The notes below the pieces were generated by a model, which searched no databases, was not told where the DNA came from, and saw only the letters and a program-made list of their open reading frames with translations. Positions 43,230-54,394 of a stretch of 64,000 nucleotides of DNA are shown here, piece by piece. Both the position numbers and the translations under genes were made by a program. Within the stretch, counting starts at the first letter, position 1; every line of letters starts with the position of its first letter. Source of the DNA: Phymatolithon calcareum (taxonomy: Eukaryota; Rhodophyta; Florideophyceae; Hapalidiales); contig OZ345356.1 of assembly GCA_977006965.1 (NCBI GenBank), positions 62,001 through 126,000 on the forward strand, in the 5' to 3' direction.

Positions 43230-44830
43230 AGGGTAGTTCAGCGCATCTGTGGCTTATATTGAGCTCTGGGGTAGGAATTTTGTGCTCCTTAGCTTTGTCA
43301 AATGGCGCGGTTTGATGATGGACAGCGCAGGTTCTTGGGTTAAGGGTATTATTTGATGCGCCACGAGTCTTGACTCTGTAATGCCTCGTCGAGCAAGGTT
43401 GTCCGCATTTTCGTTTCCGAGGAACCCACAGTGGCTTGAAATCTAAATTCATTAATCAGCGGTTCCATGGTATCCCACAGCTTCCGTGTCATCTCACCAT
43501 CCATACGGCCAGCGCATCCAGCGAGCTCCTTCTGTCCGTAAGCCAGCGAATGTGTTTCCCATTTGGGCTTTCCAGTTGTTCTGCGGCCTCGAAAGCTCGG
43601 GCCACTTAGAATAATTCGGAGTGGAACGACGAACCCTCCACTTCACTACTCGTCGAAAGTTCCATCCATGTTTCTTTCTCTCGTAAGACCAAGATGCCCG
43701 CGCCATCAACCTGAGCAGGTCTTCTTCGGTACATATCGAGCGTGTAGTTTTGCCTGTTCTGTAATTCACGCACCCGAGCGCGGCACATGATCCCTTCGGT
43801 TGATGCGAAGGGACCCGTCCCGAAAGGAGCGAGCAGGAGGCCGAGAAGGCACGGGAAGCGACAAGTTTCTCTAAAAACTCAAGATAGCAGGTGCTAAGAT
43901 GCTATCGAGAATAAAGGAGAGACCAAGAGCCGACGAATGGAGGACACTCACCATCGACGTGGTGATGCGGGCCAGAGACCTACGATGGAACTGGCTTGGA
44001 CACATTCATAGAATGGACGAGCGCCGCCTGGTCTGCCAGGTGCTGCTACAATGCGTAAGACCAACGCCAAAATCACTCTTTGGTGATGTACCTGGACGAG
44101 GCGTGAAAGTTTCAGTCAAACTCGATAGGATAGGATGGAAGAAACTTAGACCCTCGAATCGCTGCTAGCCCCATTAGGGGAAAAGGCAAAATGAATGAAT
44201 CGAGCGTGCCGCCGTCATCGAAGCATATATTGATCAGTAAGTTTGTCGGTGGAAACCGTGTGCGTCTCCACCGTCGTACAATTGTAGGATGTCAGGTGGT
44301 TTCCGAATCCGCGACTCAAACTTTCGGACAGCTAGGTGCGTTCCATGGTCGTCGTTCTTGAATGTCCTTACATTGGCGGTGCACCATGATTCTTCCCGGA
44401 CTCTTCCTTTTCGGTTAGACTCTCCAGCGATGCGTCCGATATTTTGCCAACGCTAGCATCCATCCAAATATCAATATCCGCGGGATGTGACTTACTCGTA
44501 ACCTCCGTGAAGCCTTTCGATTCATTTTTGCTTGTTGCAGTAGGCGACGGTAATTTGTTTCCCCTTCCTTTACAACCCCCTGCCTGGTATGAAGGACACA
44601 AGCTAGAAATTTCGCCGCCTTTTGTATCACGCACCGTCTTTCGACCCTTTTCGAGTGACGATCCCTCGCGAAGTCTTCGTCGCTCCAAAGCGCTGTGCTG
44701 TAGTTTGACGAAGTCCCAGGTTGGCCGTACCTGGAAAAACTAAATTCCCCCGGTCTTTTCTGCAGCGCAGCACGAGGGGCGAGTTGGCGGCAGAGGCGTG
44801 TGACAGTGTTGACCTCAATCAGAAACACGT
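43230..44830 (-). mobile_element. Non-LTR family E, RNase H region, interrupted by family C
   Basis: Minus strand: a first RNase H strand at about 44.46 kb (ADIDIWMDASVGKISDASLE), then KFESRIRKPPDILQLYDGGD at about 44.3 kb. After the inserted C element come DGAGILVLREKETWMEL, GSSFHSELF, VARAFEAAEQLESPNGK, IRWLTDRRSSLDAL and SHCGFLGNENADNLARRG at 43.79-43.35 kb. Each block aligns with the copy at 18.9-19.7 kb (EIWTDGRVGK; FESRHCRPPDI; SSFDAEAFAVVRAF; IRWFTDSRSCIDAI; SHCGVGKDEAAD). The Asp/Glu/Asp/Asp set is present, but a TAA and frameshifts disable it. Confidence 0.65.
43860..44212 (+). mobile_element. Non-LTR family C, C-terminal end, inserted in family E
   Basis: The plus frame 43899-44168 reads RARDLRWNWLGHIHRMDERR, LVCQVLLQCVRPTPKSLFGD and IGWKKLRPSNRC, followed by GGCAAAATGAATGAATC. 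The LGHI-RM block is typical of the end of many non-LTR ORF2 proteins. A weak direct repeat (CGAGCGCGGCAC and CGAGCGTGCCGC) flanks it. Confidence 0.55.
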
Positions 44831-45179
44831 ACTTGTTTATAAATATGTATCATTATCTTTCTCAAGGACTATAGTTTAACGATACGAAGTTTCCTTGATT
44901 TGGGACAACGTGATCTCGAAACAGTCACCTTAGCTTACGCACTATATATTTGGCATGCGTGCAACAAATTGAACACAACTTCAGAGCAACATCTTGTCAA
45001 CCCGACAATATCTCACAAAGCAAATCTGCTTCTGGGAAGTCTTGAAGGAAAACAGTATTCCTCTTTCGGGTTGTACAAATTTAAAGATTGGTTTACGCTT
45101 CGCGTGGGCTGCATCACCTCGCCGGTGTGATGACATTAGGGAAATCCTACTGCACCAAGTTTTTTTGATAAGTTCATTT
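44831..45179. other. Intergenic
   Basis: A 76-residue plus frame (44900-45130) has no recognisable content. Confidence 0.25.
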
Positions 45180-45600
45180 TTAAAAGCCCCGCAGTCTTAC
45201 TAATATTCGACCAAGGCTTACTCAGGCGCTACCCGCAATAGGGTAGTTCTTCTCGTACGTTTTGTTTTTTGTCCAATCCCCTTGCATTTTTTTGCTTTTT
45301 GAGAACTCTTTCTAAAGGATTCCGAAGCTTCGCTTCTTGATTCAGTAAAGACCATTCTGCATACACTTGATAATGTTTTTGCTGAAGAAGAAAAGGTCAT
45401 CTAGTGCTGTCTCGGTTACTGCTCTGTCTTCTTCTTTGAGTTCATCGACTGGCAAGTTGCACTCTAGAGTCTCCGTTTCTCTCTGATTTTGTTTCCGAAT
45501 TACAGCACAAAGCATGCGAATGAGAACCTCCTGAAGTAGCAGAAGAGATGTCTCGACAAGACGGACTATCGATGTATGTTCAGCTCGCAGCATGCACGTC
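45180..45600 (-). mobile_element. Non-LTR family A, extreme C-terminus and 3' end
   Basis: The minus frame 45593-45342 includes ECNLPVDELKEEDRAVTETA and LDDLFFFSKNIIKCMQN, aligning with LNLSAYELKEDDRAATEKAL and DDL at 62.45 kb. The 3' end CCCCGCAGTCTTACTAATAT lies at 45188. Confidence 0.5.
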
Positions 45601-45774
45601 GGACAAGGTCGCTGGACAATGGCACTCTATGTCACAATTAATTTTTCTTAATAAGGCTAATGTCAAAACTAACGCAACAATCACAGATTAAACGAGATCA
45701 CTTTTATTCTAGACTACTTGGCGGTCGAGTGGAAAAGCAATATAGGAAACCCTGAGGGATCGTCGCAAAAGACT

Positions 45775-45830
45775 TACTCGGGCCCTCACAGGGAGAGTAA
45801 TTCGGATTGAGGAGATATTCTCCTCTCTGT
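45775..45830 (+). mobile_element. Family B scrap
   Basis: GGGCCCTCACAGGGAGAGTA with ATTCGGATTGAGGAGATATT matches GAGCCCTCGAAGGGAGAGAA at 60.68 kb. Confidence 0.35.
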
Positions 45831-45856
45831 ACCGGATATCCATTCTACTATTCAAA

Positions 45857-46405
45857 TCAATTCTCGCAGATGGTGCATGGAAAAGGATGCTTCGTATTCG
45901 TGTTTTCGATCAGCCAGCGCAATGCGATCTTCACCGCTTTATCCAGTTCGGCACTCTTGACTCGGCTGACCTTTGCTTCAATTCTGCTTCGCAGAAGACT
46001 TCTGTGCTTTGAAATCAATCGACGCTGTTTTTCTTCATTTTCCTTCTTCAAAGCGACTCGAACTTGAATCTTCTTCCCCTCAGCGTATGCGTCAGCTTCG
46101 TTGAACAGTCGCCGCATGAGCTTATCGACGTCATGACGGGAATGGCCTGTAACACTGTGCGGGCGAAGTCCGCGAGTCAAATCGTTTTTCAGACCGGGAC
46201 TCAGGTCGAACTCGAGTGCACAGAAAGTAGTCTCCGGTTTTGGCGTTCGTGGTGTGAATGGCGGGGGGCTTCCTGTTTTGCAACGGAGGTTGGATAGGGG
46301 CGGTAATAAGGGCATTACTGACATGGTAACCGGTCCTGGATGCGTCTTAACGTGGTCGATGGCATAAAACAGATGATCGAAAGTTGGCTTCGCTCCTTGA
46401 GCCAT
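45857..46405 (-). CDS. Hypothetical protein, 182 residues
   Basis: The start MAQGAKPTFDHLFYAIDHVK follows a pyrimidine-rich leader, with an AT-rich ATTTAATAAAAC block about 65 bp upstream that may serve as TATA. The middle is Pro-rich (PLLPPLSNLRCKTGSPPPF) and the C-terminal third is a Lys/Arg/Glu helix (RVALKKENEEKQRRLISKHR) ending KHPFPCTICEN. No domain recognised, no signal peptide. The uninterrupted frame, unlike its surroundings, is the main support. It could equally be an ORF1 or gag-like protein of an element. Confidence 0.35.
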   Translation of the reverse strand: MAQGAKPTFDHLFYAIDHVKTHPGPVTMSVMPLLPPLSNLRCKTGSPPPFTPRTPKPETTFCALEFDLSPGLKNDLTRGLRPHSVTGHSRHDVDKLMRRLFNEADAYAEGKKIQVRVALKKENEEKQRRLISKHRSLLRSRIEAKVSRVKSAELDKAVKIALRWLIENTNTKHPFPCTICEN

Positions 46406-46879
46406 CGTGAGAGAAATAGGGTGAATAAAGCTGCAGTCTTCATAGTATTTTTCATTGAGGTTTTATTAAATAGACTTATTGCAAATTCCATGGTATATCC
46501 TACAACGCGACATGAACCGCTTCCATCAGCGTTCTCGGCAAGAAAGTACATGATGTCCTTGAACGCCGCGGGACTCTGATGTACAGGTGTAGCGTACGAC
46601 ACTGGTGCGCTGTCCCAGCATCGTGACAACAAGGATATTTTCTAGAATCTGTTTTTGTGAAAAAATTAAAAACAACTAAAAATAACTTTAGGAAGTATGA
46701 AAATTTAATAACAGCTCATCATGATGAAACCTCTTATTGAGGTCATGTCTTCTTCTCCCAACATTCTCTCTATTAGCATACTGTGTTCAGTTTTAGATGA
46801 ATCTGAAAACCTCTTTACTTCGCTTTTGCCCTCCTACACTTTTTCTTCACCTTTGCTTTTAACCATATGCACTGTTGAG

Positions 46880-47075
46880 GAATGCTTTTTGATTAGGATA
46901 GAATGCGCTGTACTGTATCCGTTGAATCACGATTGTGGGTGAAGTATGTACCCGAAACTGATTTTGCTAAATGTAAGCGCTCGGTGGATCCTCAGGAAAA
47001 GACACTCAGATGCGTCTTGGAAAGGATACCTGGTATCTTGTTTCGATCATCGAATGAGGATCTTCTGATAGTTAC
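46880..47075 (-). mobile_element. Family B fragment
   Basis: The sequence ATAGAATGCGCTGTACTGTA and TCACGATTGTGGGTGAAGTA is homologous to ATAGAATGCGTTGGAGCGCG and TCACGGCTGTGACACCAAAG in the B copy at 35.2 kb. Confidence 0.4.
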
Positions 47076-47488
47076 CCTTTTTTTCCTATCTCCGCACCTC
47101 ATTTATTTCTCTCGTTGCCCTTCGTCACCGCAGCTCCCTCAACATCTTTCTGACAGGATTATTGAAAGAGTTGCACTTACTCAATATTATTCAGGTTCCA
47201 AGTGCACAATCGTAAAGCTGTATTGCACCGGACGATCTGTCAGAGAGATTTGGCACCTGCAAACAATCTCAAAACTTCAATACTATCCTATTTTTTGCCG
47301 AGCAAAGCATCAATAATAATTATGAGGTAGGGAACAGAAACTGTAATGCACCGGTCCGCGGCAACACCTTCCCTACTAGGCTTCCAGGGTCTAGCAACAA
47401 GGCTTGTAGAGATGAGATGCTTGGCTGAAGCATATGACGCGCTAGGTAATTGGCAAGGGGATGGACAAGGTTTTCATGAAGGAATATT

Positions 47489-48001
47489 TTGTACTGTTGT
47501 AGAAAGCGTGGCGATCACGATAATAAACAAACGATGAGAAGTTCGCCTCTGCATACAGCACTTGTGATGGGACCTAAATCAAGCGCAAGTGTTTATTCAT
47601 GTGATTGCCGCGAAGCAAAGATCCTGTCCTGCTCCCTGAACTTGATATCTGAGCAGATGCCGGCATCTCGAAAAAGAGGAAAAGAAAAGCATCCTTCGAC
47701 TTATCTGAAGAAAGCGTGCAGAATTCCATGTCATTCGACTGTCATGAAAGTATTGTTTCCTACACACAAAATGCCCTTGTTGAACTATTGCGCTCTAGAG
47801 TGTGAGAGAAGAAATTTCCCTGACGCGAGGGACAACACTCGCAGCAGCAGACATTCCCTACCGAAAGGGGCAGCATTTCGCAGCCGTGGAAGTGGCGACA
47901 ACAGAATGATCGAGGGTTCCGATATTTCCCTGCAAGAAGTATACGCAGCGGCGGGCTTGGGGAAATATCTTCTGTCGGGTGAACTGAAAGCCAAGCGCTA
48001 G
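47489..48001 (+). CDS. Weak hypothetical frame, 170 residues
   Basis: The longest frame in a 1.5-kb stretch without repeats. The C-terminal part (GSDISLQEVYAAAGLGKYLL) reads like protein; the rest is Ser/Lys/Cys-rich and undistinguished. No start context or promoter supports it, and a minus frame overlaps its end. The flanks 47076-47488 and 48002-48697 hold nothing recognisable. Confidence 0.2.
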   Translation: MYCCRKRGDHDNKQTMRSSPLHTALVMGPKSSASVYSCDCREAKILSCSLNLISEQMPASRKRGKEKHPSTYLKKACRIPCHSTVMKVLFPTHKMPLLNYCALECERRNFPDARDNTRSSRHSLPKGAAFRSRGSGDNRMIEGSDISLQEVYAAAGLGKYLLSGELKAKR

Positions 48002-48697
48002 ATTGAGAGTGGTTCTATCAACTGTCCGATCGATTCCCCCATCATTATCCCCTACACAGTGACAAAGATTTCGGCTAAGATGAATTGGGAAGTCCATCTG
48101 GACTTCAACTTCTCACTTCTCGAAGTTGCCAGTTCGCGCAGGCCTTCACTCATCACAGCAATACATGCCGACGCACTGCCAATTCACTTCTTCAAGATTA
48201 CAGCGTTGACGGCATGGAGAGACACGGCGTTTGTGACAATTGCAAAAACTAGACATCGTTCGTTGGTGCATATCGCCTCAATTTTGTGAATTATAGCCCA
48301 GTGCACAGAATCTTGCAAACTTTCACCTTATGTGCTGAGTGCCATGGTTCATTGCGAACTCTCCTCTTGGGGACGTGGAGGGGGTCACCGCATTTACAGC
48401 ACGATTTCATCGCGAAGTGTACTACCGAGTGGTATGCCTTTTCATGCGCTGTCAATGAACGTCGAATCATTATGTCGACGTGTACAAAAGTGCCCTATGC
48501 GCCGCACGATTTACCCCGAGTTATTTCTTGCCGCGCGAGCGTATCATTAAAAGATTGTCATGGATTGAGAACATATCTACCAATGATTTTGCACCTAGTG
48601 TCTACGTGCCGGGATTTTTTCCTCAATTGAGAACACATTTTTCCTCAATTGAGGACGTATTGAGGAATGAAAATCATTTCATTTCTGGAAACGAAAG

Positions 48698-49065
48698 CTA
48701 CTCACAATCAGGCTCGTCAAAAGCGTCAAGCTCATGGATGTCTTCAACGTGCTTAGCGAAACAGTTTCTACCAGTAGAAGCGCCACAAATATATAGTGTG
48801 GCACTTGCACGCCTATTACAGTATGAGGGCAAGAGGTTCGTCGTCTTGAATTTCCCAACTCTGCAGTTGTTTTCATAGCACAAGTAGTCTCCATGACATC
48901 CTCAGTCCTCCTTTTCTTTTTCTTGGGAGTTAAGTAGGTTCTAGCACCGCTCCCGAATGCAAACGTACACTCTTTAGCGACTAAACGTCGACGAGTACTG
49001 CGCGTGGCAAATGTGTTATCGATGAGTTGCTCGGGCAGCACTTCACAATACCTTCGCTGTGTCAT
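48698..49065 (-). pseudogene. piggyBac-like transposase C-terminus
   Basis: The minus frame from 49065 reads RRYCEVLPEQLIDNTFATRS and a basic stretch (TPKKKKRRTEDV). After a frameshift near 48890 comes CYENNCRVGKFKTTNLLPSY with C, then LYICGASTGRNCFAKHVED with IH. A motif like ExLxEQLIxN followed by a basic linker and a Cys-rich module ending CFxxxH is the layout of piggyBac transposase C-termini (established for that family). The catalytic core is absent, so this is a fragment. The spacing of the Cys pairs is not canonical, which lowers confidence. Confidence 0.35.
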
Positions 49066-50875
49066 GTGCTGCTGACTTTCTGGATGGGCGCCAGGGAATA
49101 AAAGTCATCTAACAATCGCACAAATTGCCAGAGGAGTTTGATGACCCCCATGAACTATAGTCTCACTTGTTGAAGATGCAGTATTGTCGCACTTCCTTCA
49201 CTCGCTGAGTGCTGTATCTGTCAACCGTTCTCCGGCTCGTGACCTCCGTTCCCATGCCAACGGGATATGGACTCATGGACGCAAATCAGGTCCGACGGAG
49301 GCACAGTGTTCTTTCTGTGGTCAGTTATGGCATCGACAGAATCTTGACCGAGCGGCTAGCGGTGCTGCGCAGACTAGATGTTTCGTTTCGTTGTGCAGTG
49401 AATGAAATTCACTGGAGCTATTCGGCAAACGGCATACCATTATTTGAAGAAGACGGAGCGGTGAGATAGTTCCTTGGCCTTGTTGTCCTCCAAAAATAGC
49501 TCTCGGCGCTGAGCCAAACTCTTGCCATGAGGACGAGTATTCAGAAAACTCAATCAGCACTGTCACTGTAGTCTCTTATTGCCCAATTATTCTCAGCTTA
49601 GCGGACGCCCAAGCAGCAAAATTTTCGAAGCTGAACGTGCCGAAACAGCTTCATCATGCAATCGTACTTCGTATTAAGACCACTACTGTTATTTTTGGAT
49701 AAGAATTTCCGGTTCGAGTGCGAAGTTTCCAGAACTGAGAGGAATCTCAAAACAGATTCGGTCCTAGAGCTTTGCGCTCGTACCATGGCTCCCCATAAGA
49801 GACAGTATTCGGCTCGCGGTCAGGCGAGACGACATCAAGTTCGTTTTGCGATGTTAGGTCCCAAGAGCCCTTCAAGACGTAGGAGAGAGAGAGAGCATGG
49901 AAGAGAGATTTTAGAGCTCCTGAAGGTTTTATCGAAGCTTTTTTGTTCTTCTGAAGAGCTTCTGATTGCGACTGTGGACGATAAACTGGCGCTTCGCGAT
50001 AAAGATGGGCGAGGATGTTTACTGTAAGCATTCCTAGGTGGTGCTGCGCTTTGCCGGTGTTGGCTCGGTTCAAGATGGTGAGCTTCTGCAATGCCATCGT
50101 CAGTGTCCCCTATGTTGATGTTGAACAGGTTGACTGTCTTAAAGTTACTCTTCTTCGGCGAATGCCAAACTATGACACATTTATGCGAAGTGATATGCTC
50201 GCGCGACCACTGCGTTTTCCTCAAGTACCTCCTGAACCGTACCACGTACATTTTTTCAATTGGAAAAGGCTCCATATTGTCTGGAGCACTCTGCGAGACC
50301 GGTCATCGATGCTGCCTTTGTGTGCACGGATGCACCGACCATGCGGGGCCGGACTTTTTCTCGTGCCATGGCAGGTCTGTTACTTCTAAGTGACCACTAT
50401 ATTTTCGATGCTAGCGCCGAACGAAGAGATTTCAAGGCAATAGTTGCGGTACTTCTCACTCACTATACAAGTCCATCTTTGCAATAATGGCGCCAATGAT
50501 CCGCTCTGCGTTCGATTTACTAACTTTTTCGAACTTTTAAATCGGTCCTCAATTGAGGACGTTCGGCACATAGACACTAGCGTATGATTGTTTATGATAG
50601 CTCCATCAAAATAAAAGGGCGAATAGGAGGATTTCATTTAGATCCTTTTTATCAACAGTAGTGTAAGAATGGCGTACAACTTGGAGGTTGAAAGTCGCGT
50701 CGTACGCCTTCTTAAGAAAGATGTAGAGGTTGTTGGTGAAAACAGGGCAAAGAAGAGCGGGTACCCGATACGTTAAGAGCGCGTGTATCGGTCCCTTTAA
50801 TGTGTTTGAGGAGCTGAGGTTGGTGTGAGTGAAGGTAGTTGAGTGCAGTTGAGTTGCTAGCGTTGACCGTGTGTT
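49066..50875. other. Intergenic with competing frames
   Basis: Plus frames 49784-50027 (MAPHKRQYSARGQARRHQVR, then a helical stretch) and 50015-50389 compete with a minus frame at 49835-50275. None has a recognisable domain. Confidence 0.2.
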
Positions 50876-50954
50876 GTGTTGTGCTTGTGCAGGTTGTGTT
50901 GTGCTTATACAGGTTGTGTTGTGCTTGTGCAGGTTGTGTTGTGCTTATACGGTT
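50876..50954. repeat. 20-bp minisatellite, four units in an alternating 40-bp pattern
   Basis: Unit GTGTTGTGCTTGTGCAGGTT at 50876 and 50916 alternates with GTGTTGTGCTTATACAGGTT at 50896 and (one base shorter) 50936. The exact alternation shows duplication of a 40-bp dimer. Confidence 0.85.
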
Positions 50955-53239
50955 GTTGAGAGCAGTGAGGTGTGACGATGAGCTAAAGTAGGCAAATCGG
51001 AGTGAGATTGAAGCGGACGCGAGTGGAAGCGAGTATGAGTGATACGAGCGAGAATGGCCAGACATGGCCCATTCCTACAGTAGTATCACTTTTCGCACGA
51101 TCATACTCCTGTCATAAACCCCTCATGTGAAAAATACCTTCAAAATTTAACGAAAAATAAAGGGCCTAGTTTTTCAGGTTTGCACCCTACCTTTAAATTT
51201 GGATATTTTTCCCAACTTTTTCGGTCCGGAAAGGCTGCTCGCTTGCAGTTTTGCAGGTTTTTGAGATATATGGTTTTCAGTTAGAGGGGTTCGCTTGTAC
51301 AATAATAGGGAATAGGAGTTGGGACCTTACTGTTGCGTCTATTAAATTTGCTTCATTTCTCAGGGGACCATTGAACCGTGGAACACCCGCTACCGAACAA
51401 CCTGTCTAACTGCAAACTTTGCAACTGAAAAAACTGTAAACTGGAACGGAATGCCTTTCCCGACCAAAAAAGCACCAAAAAATAAACAAATTCTAGGATG
51501 CCTTGCAAACTGGGCAACTGCAACCTCTAAACTGAGGGCATTTATTTTTTGTTTATTTCTAAAGATGCCTTTCACATGAAGGGCTCAAGTTGCATTCACG
51601 CAACGGTACACGAGCTTGCTCCTGCCCAGCATCTCAGAACCATTTTGATTCCTTTCGTCACCTAGAATGCCCAATCTGTGAGAGTACACCGGTAGGCCAG
51701 TGGAGGTGTTTGGAACCCCTGAATTCTAACGAAAATCATAATCGTACATAGCATCATATTGATTCTCATTCCTAGCTTTCAGTTCGATGCAGGTGCAATG
51801 CTAGATATGTGAAAAAGGGCAATTGAAGGGTTAAAAGTTGATATTAGTACTCAGATATTGTATACCGGTTTTAATACTACCGAAGTGTCTCGTCGTTCTG
51901 TTCCTGGATTATCACGACATGACGGGAATAATGATATTATTCCCTGCTGTATGTTCCGTCTATGATGTATGTATGTAAGTTGCTTCGCTCCCAAGTGGGG
52001 CTTGCAAAGCAGTGCTTTATTGTTCCGAATTAACTTCTACTTAGATTACGGCAGATCGTTATTTCTGCGAGGTAATTAGGAGAGCACTCCTTCTTCGCTG
52101 CCTACCGCTCGACGATTCGATTCCACCCGGAGCAAGCGTGGTGGTTCCACGTTCCGCGAGTCCACGTGGACGGCCAGATTGATTGGACTCTTTTTTCTTT
52201 ACCGCTCCCTTATCTTCTTTACACGTATAGTGAAGTCATTCGTACTCCAGAACAACCTCTAATGTGCAGCCCGGTTTTACATCTGCAGGGTAAGCAATTG
52301 CGGCTCCTGTTTCTGTGCAAAAAAATTGGGCAGAAAGGGAAGGGCAAAATTAAAAGTCGTGATGCATTGATGATAACCCTCTATTCAGCACATTTCTCTA
52401 TCAGTCTGTTTAAAAAAGGCTCTTCTCGTGCAGAATTTGTGAAGTCAACAGACAGAGTGGCAATGGAGGATAGCCGTGCTCCGTCAGTGACTTGAGACAA
52501 CAGCAGGTGCCTAACGGTGAGCGTGCCCGCCTGCGAAAAATAAAGGGTAGAGAACGATATCTGCACTTACACTACCGCGTATGCTTCAGTTGTGTCAATT
52601 CTCATTGGTCGTTCGTGATTGAGGTTCCAGCTGTCTCAAAGTGAGCACGAGAGACAATCGCATTGGCTGTTCAGCCAAATGCTTATCCCTTGCGAATTCG
52701 CACTGATATGTCCTGGAAAAGCACGACAATCGCACGCGTCGTACCTCCATTGTATATTTGCATACGTGGTACAGTATTAGAAAGTTATTTGTTATGCCTT
52801 CTTTGTGTCGACACGGACACGTCGGGAGGAACGCCTCTTTTCTCCCAGACACTGTGCGCCTTCTTCATCCATTTCTCGGTAGACTTCGTTGCGTCACTGG
52901 CACCGCCGCGTTCCCGCAATACATGTTTCTTTGAGGAGCTTGCTGTCCATCTTTCCACTCGATTGGAAAGACACGCTCTTCCCCGTCGAGATGCCGTTCA
53001 AACGATGCAAACTTTTCTTGAAAGACCAGGTGCCAAGATACCGCCTCCAATGCCGAGCATATAATTGAAAGTGACTATACTCGGCGCAAGCTGGCTGGCA
53101 TTTGTTAGAAAAACTGTACATTGATTTATTGAGGATTGGTGCAAAACTTCGTTTATGATCACATGTTACATAGTCGAAGTATCTTGGCAGTTCCGTAGTT
53201 TCCAATCAAACATTACGCCACAAGCCATGGACAGAGTGA
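50955..53239. other. Intergenic
   Basis: Two short plus frames (52166-52495, 52663-53064) are the longest readings and are not recognised. No element ends seen. Confidence 0.25.
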
Positions 53240-53689
53240 GAGAGCAGACCGGTAATCTGTGGTGCAGGACGGGACATTTTCGCAGGATGCCATAACAAGG
53301 ATTTTATCAATGGGCTTAAAGAAGCGCAAGAGTACGTGATAAAAGCCTACCCTTATGACGGTGGTTACGCAGCTGATGACTGTGGGAAAAATATGCACAA
53401 AGAAGGCGTATCCTCTCATCAGATCGCAACGCAGTGTACCCTTATTAAGAAATCTACAGGCTTGTGATGCTGTAATGGCCTGTTTGGCTGTGAAGACTAT
53501 ACAATTGATGCATGCTCGGTCCGTTTCAGCAACAGATTTTCAAAATTCTTGCGAATGAAAGCTATGCTCCTGGAGGGCAAACTACATCCTTTGTCTGCCT
53601 CTAATCTGCCCGCTCAGTTCCGGGAATGTATATTCAAACGAGAGAGTATCCTGATGAAGCCGGTAGGAGTGCTGACTCGGGAAAGCTAA
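53240..53689 (+). pseudogene. Unrecognised protein, single frame with in-frame TGA
   Basis: One frame is open from after a TGA at 53237 to TAA at 53687, cut once by TGA at 53465. It reads RPVICGAGRDIFAGCHNKDF, INGLKEAQEYVIKAYPYDGG and HQIATQCTLIKKSTGL, then CCNGLFGCEDYTIDACSVRF and LSASNLPAQFRECIFKRES. Residue order and codon choice look like true coding sequence, but I do not recognise the protein. A further open frame follows at 53802. Confidence 0.35.
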
Positions 53690-53801
53690 AAATGATCAGA
53701 AATACCCTCTGACGTATCGTCGGCTGAAACGCCAGAGATCGTAACGTCTTCGGCAAAAGTATGTTCTTGTCCTATTGTAGCCCGGTGAGACGCCCCGTAA
53801 A

Positions 53802-54032
53802 ATGACCGGCAAAAGCAGTTTCTTTACTTCCTTCTCAATTTCAAAAACGCCGCAAAACACACGGATAGTTACTATCCGGACAGAATACCCGAAGAAAAAT
53901 TGGATTGGATTTCAAGCAACGCGCCGGTTTCGTAGCTTTCAATACTGTCCTGATGACCAAGAAAATCTTTTTGACCACAGTACCTTCGAGAAGATATTTG
54001 AACCTTCGAGAAGATTTTTAAATTTGATCTGA
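53802..54032 (+). CDS. Small hypothetical frame, 76 residues
   Basis: MTGKSSFFTSFSISKTPQNT through WIGFQATRRFRSFQYCPDDQ. It may be the continuation of the decayed gene at 53.24-53.69 kb, 110 bp upstream in another frame. No domain recognised. Confidence 0.25.
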   Translation: MTGKSSFFTSFSISKTPQNTRIVTIRTEYPKKNWIGFQATRRFRSFQYCPDDQENLFDHSTFEKIFEPSRRFLNLI

Positions 54033-54268
54033 ACACAAACCGTTCACCCTCAGCCAGAACAAGAAGCGTGGCCCACGTCCTGCTATTTCCAATGCATCAA
54101 TTTTGTAATTGCTCTCGTTTCATTGTGTACCAGATGGAGAAGATGGTCAAAAGTGTTTGCCAATGTTGCGGCCAGGTTTGCACTGCGTACGAGGAGAATG
54201 GGTCCGAGCTCTTACTTCAAATTTTCAAAGTGCTCTGCGCATCAGACTCTAACCTTGAAGTGCAAACC

Positions 54269-54274
54269 TATATA
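54269..54274 (+). promoter_or_regulatory. Possible TATA box of small basic protein gene 2
   Basis: CCTATATACGC lies 125 bp upstream of the ATG at 54395. Between them is a C/A-rich leader rich in CAACA motifs, similar in style to the leader of paralogue 1. Confidence 0.35.
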
Positions 54275-54394
54275 CGCTCTGCGTCCAGCTGCTCCATTTC
54301 AGAAACAAGCTCACACCCAAGAAAATAAACAATTCGGCAAAGACCGTACCATCATCACAACATCTCAACAAATCCTCAACACGCAACTTACGAT

